This document shows, in pieces, positions 1 through 8,100 of a stretch of 64,000 nt of DNA. Source of the stretch: Pseudomonas baetica (GTDB lineage: Bacteria; Pseudomonadota; Gammaproteobacteria; Pseudomonadales; Pseudomonadaceae); NCBI RefSeq assembly GCF_019733355.1, contig NZ_JAIHLQ010000014.1, positions 1-64,000 of the forward strand, read 5' to 3'. The notes under the pieces are model-generated. The model was not told the DNA's origin, did not search any database, and saw only the letters and a program-made list of their open reading frames with translations. The translations under genes and the position numbers were made by a program. Each line of letters opens with the position of its first letter. Positions within the stretch are counted from its first letter, which is position 1.

Positions 1-24
1 GCGGCCCCGCTCGCCGGGGGCCGC
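1..24 (+). other. Intercistronic GC-rich hairpin before tctB
   Basis: An 8-bp perfect stem (GCGGCCCC paired with GGGGCCGC) with a short loop lies at the left edge, just before the ribosome binding site of tctB (AGGAG at about 30-34). No T-run follows, so it is not a classical terminator. In tctCBA operons the strongly expressed binding-protein gene tctC usually precedes tctB, and such a hairpin could stabilise the tctC message or reduce read-through. tctC would lie outside the window, so this role is inference. Confidence 0.45.
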
Positions 25-40
25 AGCACAGGAGTTCCCC

Positions 41-499
41 ATGCTTATTCAACGCATTTTCGCCTCGGTGCTGTTGCTGGCCTGCGTCGGCCTGGCACTG
101 ATGGCCTGGCCGTATCAGGCAGCCTTTTCTTACGAACCGGTTGGCCCTCGCGCCTTTCCCCTGTTGATGCTCGGTCTGATGGGCCTGGCCTTGCTGTACA
201 TGGTGTTTCGTCCGGCACCGATCAAAAGCAAAGATGACGAGCCGCCGCTGGATCGTGAAACCCTGACCAAGATCGGTATTTGCGTGATTCTGCTGCTGGT
301 CTTCGCCGGCACCTTCGAACCCCTTGGTTTCGTCATCGCCAGCATCCTGACGGGGATACCGATGGCGCGCCTGTACGGCGGCCGCTGGCTACCAAGCATC
401 GTGATCATCAGCCTGATGGCCGTCGGTCTTTACCTGCTGTTCGACCGCGTGATGGACGTTCCGCTGCCCCTCGGCCTGCTCGACGTTCTGGAGAACTGA
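41..499 (+). CDS. tctB: TctB, small membrane subunit of tripartite tricarboxylate transporter
   Basis: Small integral-membrane subunit (152 aa) of a TTT-family, ion-gradient-driven carboxylate importer that works with a periplasmic TctC binding protein and the large TctA channel. Four hydrophobic segments are visible at about residues 5-23, 40-58, 75-100 and 108-135, separated by a charged loop near residues 60-72 (PIKSKDDEPP), as is usual for the family. The ATG is preceded by AGGAG at 7-nt spacing. The stop is one base before the tctA start, so the two genes are translationally coupled. The substrate cannot be read from this subunit; citrate-like di- or tricarboxylates are typical. Confidence 0.88.
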   Translation: MLIQRIFASVLLLACVGLALMAWPYQAAFSYEPVGPRAFPLLMLGLMGLALLYMVFRPAPIKSKDDEPPLDRETLTKIGICVILLLVFAGTFEPLGFVIASILTGIPMARLYGGRWLPSIVIISLMAVGLYLLFDRVMDVPLPLGLLDVLEN

Positions 500-500
500 T

Positions 501-2015
501 ATGGATACTCTTGGCTATTTGGGTCAGGGTTTTGGCGTCGCGCTAACCCCTTACAACCTGGTCACCGCGCTCTGCGGCACCTTGATCGGCACTGTCGTCG
601 GCCTGCTGCCGGGTCTGGGCCCGATCAACGGCGTGGCCTTGCTGATCCCGATTGCATTCGCCCTCGGCCTGCCGCCGGAATCGGCATTGATTCTGCTGGC
701 GGCGGTTTATCTGGGCTGCGAATACGGCGGGCGAATCAGTTCGATCCTGCTGAACATTCCTGGCGAAGCCTCCACCGTAATGACCACCCTCGACGGCTAC
801 CCGATGGCCCGCAAGGGTCTGGCTGGCGTGGCGTTGTCGCTGTCGGCGTGGAGTTCATTCATCGGCGCGTTCATCGCCACTTGCGGCATGGTGCTGTTCG
901 CCCCGCTGTTGGCGAAATGGGCGATTGCCTTTGGTCCAGCGGAATACTTCGTGTTGATGGTCTTCGCGATAGTCTGTCTCGGCGGCATGGCCGGTGATCG
1001 ACCGCTGAAAACCTTTATTGCGGCACTGATCGGTCTGTTCCTGTCGACCGTCGGCATCGACGCCAACAGCGGCGTGTATCGCTTCACCGGTGACAACATT
1101 CACCTGACCGACGGCATTCAGTTCGTCGTGCTGGTGCTGGGCCTGTTCTCCATCAGCGAAATCCTCCTGCTGCTGGAAAAAACCCACCACGGCCAGGAAG
1201 CGGTAAAAGCCACCGGCCGCATGATGTTCAACTTCAAGGAAGCGGCGTCGGTGTTCACGGTGAACCTGCGTTGCGGCGTACTGGGTTTCATCATGGGCGT
1301 ATTGCCGGGGGCCGGTGCGACGCTTGCCAGCGCCGTGGCCTACATGACCGAGAAACGTCTTGCCGGCGCCACTGGCAAATTTGGTGAGGGCGATGTCCGT
1401 GGCCTCGCAGCCCCGGAAACCGCCATCGGCGGCGCCGCCTGCGGTGCACTGGTGCCGATGCTGACCCTCGGTGTTCCAGGCTCAGGTACCACCGCGGTGA
1501 TGATCGGCGCGCTGTCGCTGTACAACATCACGCCGGGCCCACTGCTGTTTCAGCAACAACCGGACATCGTCTGGGGCCTGATCGCCTCGTTGTTCATCGC
1601 CAACCTCATGCTGGTGGTTCTCAACATCCCGATGATCCGCATCTTCACCCGCATCCTCGCCGTGCCGAACTGGGCACTGGTGCCGGTCATCGCCATCATC
1701 ACCGGGATCGGCGTTTACGCGGTGCATGCCACCACGTTCGACCTGTTCCTGATGATCGGTATTGGTATCTTCGGCTACATCCTGCGCAAACTGGACTTCC
1801 CGTTGTCGCCGTTGCTACTGGGCTTCATCCTCGGCGAACTGATGGAGCAGAACCTGCGCCGCGCCCTGTCGATCTCCAACGGCGCGTTGGAAATCCTCTG
1901 GTCGAGCCCGATCACCCTCGGTTGCTGGGTGCTGACGGGGATCATGCTCTTGATGCCAATCATCCGTATCTGGCGCAAACGTTCCGCTGCCCGTCGCGCC
2001 ATTGCCGGTGTCTGA
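501..2015 (+). CDS. tctA: TctA, large membrane subunit of tripartite tricarboxylate transporter
   Basis: Large permease subunit (504 aa) of the TTT carboxylate transporter. It has about 11-12 hydrophobic segments over its whole length and the Gly/Pro-rich family signature near the N-terminus (VGLLPGLGPINGVALLIPIA, about residues 33-52). A related duplicate (GVLPGAGATLASAVAYMTEK) lies near residue 270, as expected from the internal duplication of TctA. Length is normal for the family. It starts directly after tctB and overlaps the next gene by 14 nt, so the three genes form one transcriptional unit. Function is by family; the substrate is unknown. Confidence 0.93.
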   Translation: MDTLGYLGQGFGVALTPYNLVTALCGTLIGTVVGLLPGLGPINGVALLIPIAFALGLPPESALILLAAVYLGCEYGGRISSILLNIPGEASTVMTTLDGYPMARKGLAGVALSLSAWSSFIGAFIATCGMVLFAPLLAKWAIAFGPAEYFVLMVFAIVCLGGMAGDRPLKTFIAALIGLFLSTVGIDANSGVYRFTGDNIHLTDGIQFVVLVLGLFSISEILLLLEKTHHGQEAVKATGRMMFNFKEAASVFTVNLRCGVLGFIMGVLPGAGATLASAVAYMTEKRLAGATGKFGEGDVRGLAAPETAIGGAACGALVPMLTLGVPGSGTTAVMIGALSLYNITPGPLLFQQQPDIVWGLIASLFIANLMLVVLNIPMIRIFTRILAVPNWALVPVIAIITGIGVYAVHATTFDLFLMIGIGIFGYILRKLDFPLSPLLLGFILGELMEQNLRRALSISNGALEILWSSPITLGCWVLTGIMLLMPIIRIWRKRSAARRAIAGV

Positions 2016-3039
2016 TCGGTCGCTCAAGACCTGGTGGGGAACGCCGCTGGTCGGTCTGCTTGGCGGTTATATCGCCAGCCAGATCGGCTGGCCACTGCCG
2101 TGGATGGTCGGCTCGTTGTTGGCGATTATCCTCGTGCGCTGCCTCACCCCTTGGCAATTGAGCGAAATCCCTGGCGGGCGCAAATGCGGCCAGTGGATTG
2201 TGGGGATCGGCATAGGCCTGCACTTCACCCCGGTGGTGATGGAACAGGTGCTGAGTCATTTCGGTTTGATCTTCTTCGGGGCGCTGGTCACCAGTGTGTC
2301 GGCGGTGGTCGGTGTGTGGCTGATGCGCCGTACCGGCGAAGATCGAGCTACCGCGTTTTTTTCCAGCATGCCCGGCGGCTCGGGTGAGATGGTCAACCTC
2401 GGCGCACGCAACGGCGCGATGCTCAGCCATGTCGCGGCGGGGCAGAGTTTGCGTGTGTTGGTGGTGGTGTTGTGTGTGCCGGCGGCGTTCAAGTATTTGC
2501 TCGGCGATGGCACGCCTATTTCCCACGCGGGCAGCGTCGACTGGCGCTGGCTGGCGCTTCTGTTTCCGGCAGGCGCCCTGCTCGCCTGGGTCTGGGAGCG
2601 ACTGCGTCAACCCAATCCTTGGTTGTTCGGGCCGCTGTTGGTGAGCGCGTCGATCAGCATTGGCTGGGACTTGCACATCGGTCTGCCCGATGGCGGCAGT
2701 CAGATTGGCCAGTGGCTGATCGGCAGCGGTTTGGGCTGCCACTTCAACCGGCAATTCTTCCGGCGGGCGCCATCGTTCATGGGCCGCACGTTGATCGGCA
2801 CGGTGTTGACCATGTTGATCGCAACATTGGCGGCGCTGGGCTTGAGCACACTGACCCATCTGGATCTACGTTCGCTGACCCTGGGCATGATGCCTGGCGG
2901 TATCGCTGAAATGAGTCTGACGGCGCAGACCCTGCAACTGTCGGTGCCGCTGGTGACGGCGATGCAGGTGATGCGGCTGTTGTTTGTGCTGTTTCTGGCG
3001 GAGCCGTTGTTCAAGTACTGGAACCGCAATCCCGAGTAA
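2002..3039 (+). CDS. AbrB-family (AmoA-like) integral membrane protein
   Basis: Polytopic membrane protein of 345 aa with about ten hydrophobic segments arranged as two related halves; GLLGGYIASQIGWPLPWMVG near the N-terminus has a counterpart around residues 190-240. This is the pattern of the AbrB duplication family (PF05145), often mislabelled ammonia monooxygenase. E. coli AbrB was described as a regulator of aidB, but the molecular role is unresolved. The reading frame begins at a TTG inside the end of tctA (14-nt overlap), which suggests translational coupling. AbrB-family genes often follow tctCBA, so a role in transport or its control is plausible. The exact start is uncertain. Confidence 0.82.
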   Translation: MPVSDRSLKTWWGTPLVGLLGGYIASQIGWPLPWMVGSLLAIILVRCLTPWQLSEIPGGRKCGQWIVGIGIGLHFTPVVMEQVLSHFGLIFFGALVTSVSAVVGVWLMRRTGEDRATAFFSSMPGGSGEMVNLGARNGAMLSHVAAGQSLRVLVVVLCVPAAFKYLLGDGTPISHAGSVDWRWLALLFPAGALLAWVWERLRQPNPWLFGPLLVSASISIGWDLHIGLPDGGSQIGQWLIGSGLGCHFNRQFFRRAPSFMGRTLIGTVLTMLIATLAALGLSTLTHLDLRSLTLGMMPGGIAEMSLTAQTLQLSVPLVTAMQVMRLLFVLFLAEPLFKYWNRNPE

Positions 3040-3061
3040 CACTGACAGACCGAGTTGCCTT

Positions 3062-3083
3062 CTTCGCGAGCAAGCTCGCGAAG
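3062..3083. repeat. REP-derived palindrome between convergent genes
   Basis: CTTCGCGAG and CTCGCGAAG form a 9-bp inverted repeat around CAAG. The core matches the inner part of the REP elements found elsewhere in the window (TTCGCGAGCAAGCCCGCTCC), but the outer GTGGGAGC arm is missing. It lies between the AbrB-family gene and the 3' end of ung and may act as a weak bidirectional terminator. Confidence 0.6.
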
Positions 3084-3103
3084 GGGCCAACCCGGTCAAC
3101 CCA

Positions 3104-3796
3104 TCAAACAGGCGGCAGGCGCCACTCAATCGGCGTTTCGCCATTCTGCTCAAGAAACTTGTTGGTGCGGCTGAAGTGCCCGCAACCCAAAAAGCCGCGA
3201 TAAGCCGACAACGGTGACGGATGCACCGACGTCAGCACCAGATGCTTGGTCGCATCAATCAGCTTCTGCTTGCTCTGCGCATGGGCGCCCCACAGCATGA
3301 ACACCAGGTGCGGCTGCTGCTCGCTGACCAACTCAATGATTCGATCAGTGAAAAACTGCCAGCCCTTGTCCTTGTGCGCGTTGGCGGTGGCGCGCTCCAC
3401 CGTCATGGTGGTGTTAAGCATCAACACGCCTTGATCGGCCCAGCTCTGCAAATAGCCATGGTTGGGGATGTCGATGTTCAGGTCGCGCTTCAACTCTTTA
3501 TAAATGTTGACCAGCGACGGCGGCGCCGGCACGCCCGGTTGCACCGAGAAGCACAGGCCATGGGCCTGGCCCGGGCCGTGATACGGGTCCTGGCCGAGGA
3601 TCACCACTTTGACTTTATCCAGCGGCGTCGAATTCAGCGCGTTGAAAATCAGCGGCCCCGGCGGATAGATTTCCTTGCCGGCCGCCCGCTCCTGCTGCAG
3701 GAAGTTACGCAACTCTGCCATGTAAGGCTGGTCGAATTCGGCACGCAGTGCCTCCTTCCAGCTCGGTTCGAGTTTGATACGGTCGTCAGCAGTCAT
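3104..3796 (-). CDS. ung: Uracil-DNA glycosylase, family 1
   Basis: Removes uracil from DNA at the first step of base excision repair. The 230-aa product shows the water-activating motif [13 protein letters not shown] (about residues 62-74), the uracil-stacking region around LCFSVQPG, and the C-terminal DNA-intercalation motif [13 protein letters not shown] with the catalytic His. I chose the ATG giving [11 protein letters not shown] because this N-terminus and length match Pseudomonas Ung. An in-frame ATG two codons upstream and a TTG seven codons upstream also exist, and none has a strong Shine-Dalgarno. The gene is monocistronic and convergent with the AbrB-family gene. Confidence 0.96.
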   Translation of the reverse strand: MTADDRIKLEPSWKEALRAEFDQPYMAELRNFLQQERAAGKEIYPPGPLIFNALNSTPLDKVKVVILGQDPYHGPGQAHGLCFSVQPGVPAPPSLVNIYKELKRDLNIDIPNHGYLQSWADQGVLMLNTTMTVERATANAHKDKGWQFFTDRIIELVSEQQPHLVFMLWGAHAQSKQKLIDATKHLVLTSVHPSPLSAYRGFLGCGHFSRTNKFLEQNGETPIEWRLPPV

Positions 3797-3928
3797 GGTC
3801 ATACCCGGCAAAAACAATGGGGCGAACCCTAGGAAAGCCGACCACGCTTGTCAATTGATCTGACGCAGATCCGGCACTTTCCCACACAGCGATCATACTG
3901 AACGCTCAAATTCCCGATCGAGGTCACG

Positions 3929-5041
3929 ATGAATCTGCACTTCGAAGAACTCACCGGCACCGACGGCGCCCGCATCGGTATCGCCAGCCTGGATGCTGAA
4001 AAATCGCTGAACGCGTTGTCCCTGCCAATGATCAACGCCTTGAGCGACAAACTGAACGTTTGGGCCAAGGATCCGCAAATCGTCTGCGTACTGCTGCGCG
4101 GTAACGGCGCCAAGGCTTTCTGCGCCGGCGGTGAAGTGCGCAGCCTGGTGGAAGCCTGTCGCGCCCATCCCGGCGAAGTGCCGCCACTGGCCGCGCAGTT
4201 TTTCAGCGCGGAATACCGTTTGGATTACAGCCTGCACACCTACCCCAAACCGCTGATCTGTTGGGGCCACGGCTACGTGCTGGGCGGCGGCATGGGCTTG
4301 TTGCAAGGCGCGAGCACGCGGATCGTCACCCCGAGCAGCCGCTTGGCGATGCCGGAGATCACCATTGGTCTGTATCCGGATGTGGGTGCCAGTTGGTTTC
4401 TCTCAAGGCTGCCGGGCAAGCTCGGTTTGTTTCTCGGCCTGACCGGCGCGCACCTGAACGGGCGCGATGCGATTGATCTGGGCTTGGCCGACCGTTTTAT
4501 GCTCGACGAACAACAACCGGAACTGATCGAAGGCCTGCTGCAATTGAACTGGCAGGAACAGACCGACATGCAACTCAACAGCCTGCTCAAAGCCTTGCAG
4601 CAGGAAGCCGTGGCGCAAATGCCAGAGGCGCAGTGGCTGCCGCGTCGTCAGCAAATCGACGATCTGCTCGACGTCAGCGACGTCACCTGTGCGTGGAAAG
4701 CCATCAGCCTGCAACGCGACAACAGCGACCCGTTACTCGCCCGCGCTGCCAAGACTCTGAGCGAAGGCTCGCCGGTGACCGCTCATCTGGTCTGGGAACA
4801 GATCATCCGCGCCCGTTATATGTCACTCGCCGAAGTCTTTCAGATGGAATACACCCTGAGCCTCAATTGCTGCCGGCATCCTGAGTTCAGTGAAGGGGTC
4901 CGTGCGCGGCTGATCGACAAGGATCAGAAGCCGCACTGGCATTGGCCGGACGTTAGCAGCGTGCCGGATGCGGTGGTCGAGGCGCACTTTCACAAGGTTT
5001 GGGAGGGGCGACATCCGTTGGCGGATCTGACGCCGTATTGA
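3929..5041 (+). CDS. Enoyl-CoA hydratase/isomerase family protein, 3-hydroxyisobutyryl-CoA hydrolase-like
   Basis: Crotonase-fold protein of 370 aa, the length class of 3-hydroxyisobutyryl-CoA hydrolases of valine catabolism (simple enoyl-CoA hydratases are about 260 aa). The oxyanion-hole segments are visible: KAFCAGGEVRSL (about residues 63-74) and GYVLGGGMGLLQGAS (about residues 112-126). They are followed by AMPEITIGLYPDVGASWFLS, where the Glu and Asp positions of HIBYL-CoA hydrolases lie. A GAGG ribosome binding site precedes the ATG. No valine-pathway gene is adjacent, so substrate specificity is inferred from family resemblance. Confidence 0.85.
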   Translation: MNLHFEELTGTDGARIGIASLDAEKSLNALSLPMINALSDKLNVWAKDPQIVCVLLRGNGAKAFCAGGEVRSLVEACRAHPGEVPPLAAQFFSAEYRLDYSLHTYPKPLICWGHGYVLGGGMGLLQGASTRIVTPSSRLAMPEITIGLYPDVGASWFLSRLPGKLGLFLGLTGAHLNGRDAIDLGLADRFMLDEQQPELIEGLLQLNWQEQTDMQLNSLLKALQQEAVAQMPEAQWLPRRQQIDDLLDVSDVTCAWKAISLQRDNSDPLLARAAKTLSEGSPVTAHLVWEQIIRARYMSLAEVFQMEYTLSLNCCRHPEFSEGVRARLIDKDQKPHWHWPDVSSVPDAVVEAHFHKVWEGRHPLADLTPY

Positions 5042-5049
5042 AGATTGAT

Positions 5050-5087
5050 TGCCCGCGATGGTTGCTTCTCGGAACCTGTCGCGGGCA
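5050..5087. terminator. Inverted repeat between convergent genes
   Basis: TGCCCGCGA (5050-5058) and TCGCGGGCA (5079-5087) can form a 9-bp stem with a 20-nt loop in the 60-bp gap between the convergent crotonase and RTX genes. There is no clear T-run, so termination activity is tentative. Confidence 0.35.
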
Positions 5088-5101
5088 CGCTCAAACGGCC
5101 G

Positions 5102-8100
5102 TTATTTCAACTCGTAAAACTTGATAATTTCCATCGTTGCCTGCATTGCTTCGCCGTCGTTCTTTTTCAAAATATCTTCTGCGTCCCGCAGCGGTGGAAA
5201 AGGATGTAGAAACTCAGCGAGTTGGGCCGCTGAATAATCTTGAGTCGATTTCTCTTCTTTTTTGACCCTGATGAAACTGATAGCAGCATCTCCCCCTAGA
5301 AAATGATTGGACACCCGGATTTTTGGCGACATACCGTAATTCACAACAATTACAAGATCATCCCTTTCACGGTGAAACTTCAATTGTCCAATGGGCAGAT
5401 CCATCTCGGAAAAATCGATTCCATCAATCCCGCCCCCCGTGTTATCAATCAAGTCTCTTCCGAGGCCATCATATATATAAACGTCATTGCCAGCGCCACC
5501 GGACAATGTGTCATGACCAGGACCACCCAGCAGCACATCATCGCCAACGCTACCAGAGAGCACGTCATTTCCCTGCATGCCTCTGATTTCACCTGCCCCG
5601 CTTAAAGTGTCATTACCGCAACCACCTACAAGCGGCAGGGGTTTACCCTCTCGAATGGATCTGGCACCCGTCGTACCTTCAACAAGTGCACCCATGTGAT
5701 AAGTATCCGGGGCAGGACCTAATTGACTCGACACTAAAAGTTCTTTCAGGCTGACGCTGGATCCATCAGCGAACTTTATAGTTTCAATGCCGTAACCCTC
5801 GAAATCCCCCGCACGGGGTAGAACAATGCGAACTTTCTGACCAGTTCCCCATTTTATATCGAGTGTCGAATACAGCATTTTTGCCCGCGGCAGATGGCGA
5901 TGGGCATCGCGTGGAGGATCGGGGGCCAACTCGACATTTACTGTTTCAATCAACGTTGCCCCCCAACTTAATTGCAGCTTATCCCGCCTCGCCGCAGCGG
6001 GGAGAATGACAGTATCTTGATCCACTGACCCAAACTCGTCTCTCCATCCGGAAACACCGACTTCCGGGCGATGAAAAACTGGACTCAGCACATCCGCGAT
6101 AATGGTCGTTGCACCAGCATGCGCTTGCACCATGTAAGTATCGGCGCCGTTCTCGCCGTAAAGCCAATCAACCCCTGAACCACTGATTAAATAGTCGGCA
6201 CCTTCGGAGCCGAGCAACGTATCGTTACCTGCTCCAGCCGATAAAATAGCGCCCGGTAATCTGTCATTCACCGAACCATAATCAAGTGGAGCAAGCGAAT
6301 AAACAACTACCAGGTCATCACCTTTACCGCCATGAAACGTATTTCCTACTTCGAGATTTACTCGTCCCCCTTTATCGTCACCTTGAACAATCTTGTGCTT
6401 GATAGTTTCGGTCTTTACATTCCAGCGAAATTCTTTACGGACAGTTTCGCCAGTGCCGAAGCTTCCTGCTGGATAGATGAACCATCCTTCAATGGCGCCT
6501 GAGTCTTTTCTATCTTCTACGACCACATCCCCCGCTTTAAACGAAAATCCGCTACCTGAACCAGATCGATAATACTGAGGTTGATGGAGCGATGGGGGTG
6601 CCGTTCCTTCTGCCTTTACATCCTTGAAATTGGACTGGGATGTAGAACTTGTCTGCCTATCACTGTACACAGCACTGCCAGAGACAGATTTCATCCACTT
6701 CGGCGTATCTGACAGGGATCCGTTTTCGACACTTTCATTGATCAAGTCGATATAGGTGGTGTAGCCCGCATCGGTGGTTACTATCTGGTTTCTGACCCAG
6801 ATTCCTTGGTCACTCAACGTAAAACCTGTCGCCTTTCTACTTGCCGAACGCTTCCCTTGAATGTCTGCCAGAAACATTTCCGTCTCTTCAATGCCAGTAC
6901 CCACATCCAACTCGTCTCCGTCGCTGGAAACACCAATGGTTGGCCGAGCCGGAATACCCGCTAAATCTCTGGATTCAGTCGTGTTTTCTATCTTTCCTTT
7001 GTCCACCGCCTCTATTTCCGGCGGATCGATCACAGCCATCGGAGCAATCGTTTTCTTGACGACATCCTGATAACTCAGGGCCACACCATCAATAAAACTG
7101 AAAGTCGAGGTATGCCACGCCTGATGATTTTTTATCAGGACGGCGTCACCCGATCCATTCGAGAGGCGCAATACCGCGCTCATTTCAATATCAAGAATTT
7201 GCGCTTTCAGATTCTCTGCAGAAAATCCGGCTCCAAACTTCATGACATTATTGCCACCCGCGTCGACTATGACATCGAGCCCATCGCCGGCTCCGAAATG
7301 GTAAATATCATCTCCGCCCAGCGCTTCCATATAATCGTTGCCGGCCCCGCCCTCAAACACATTGTTTCCTGAATCACCGCGCAGATAGTCCACACCCTCC
7401 CCGCCAGATAGCGTGTCGTCTCCGCCGCCGCCAAGTAACGTATCGTTGCCTGAGCCACCGTCCAGATAATCTGCGCCATGCTCGGCCTCAGGAGTTTGCT
7501 CGTAGTCGCCAGACAGCAAGTCGTCGTCAGCACCACCGTAAAGCGTATCGGCGCCTAAACCACCCCAAAGGGTGTCGTTTCCCGCATCACCTCGAACATA
7601 GTCATCGTTGGTTCCGCCGTACTGCAGGTTTGGCTCGTCGCCATCCAAAGCATCGGCACCCGCCCCCCCTATCAATGTATCGCAGCCACCTAGCCCACGG
7701 AGCGTGTCGTCCCCAGGACCGCCATCGAGCAGATCATCACCGTGATAACGAATCGGGTGGTGAGGGTAATCGCCAACCAACTCATCGTTACCTGCGCCAC
7801 CGAAAAGCAAATCACCTGCTCCGCCGCCCCAAAGGGTGTCGTCGCCCAAGCCTCCCTCTAAAACATCACGTCCGAAGAAATGCGCGGCGTCACCGGCAAT
7901 ACCGTCCAATACGTCGTCGTCACCACGCAAGACATCATTGCCGGGGCCGCCGTACAACATGTCACTACCGCCGTTGCCCGCGAGAGAGTCGTCGCCATCG
8001 CCACCCTCCAAAAGATCGTTGCCATGGTGCTTGCTATGCAGACCGCCCCCCCAATCAAGGTTGTCTCCGAGCAATGTGTCGTTGCCACTGCCGCCGACCA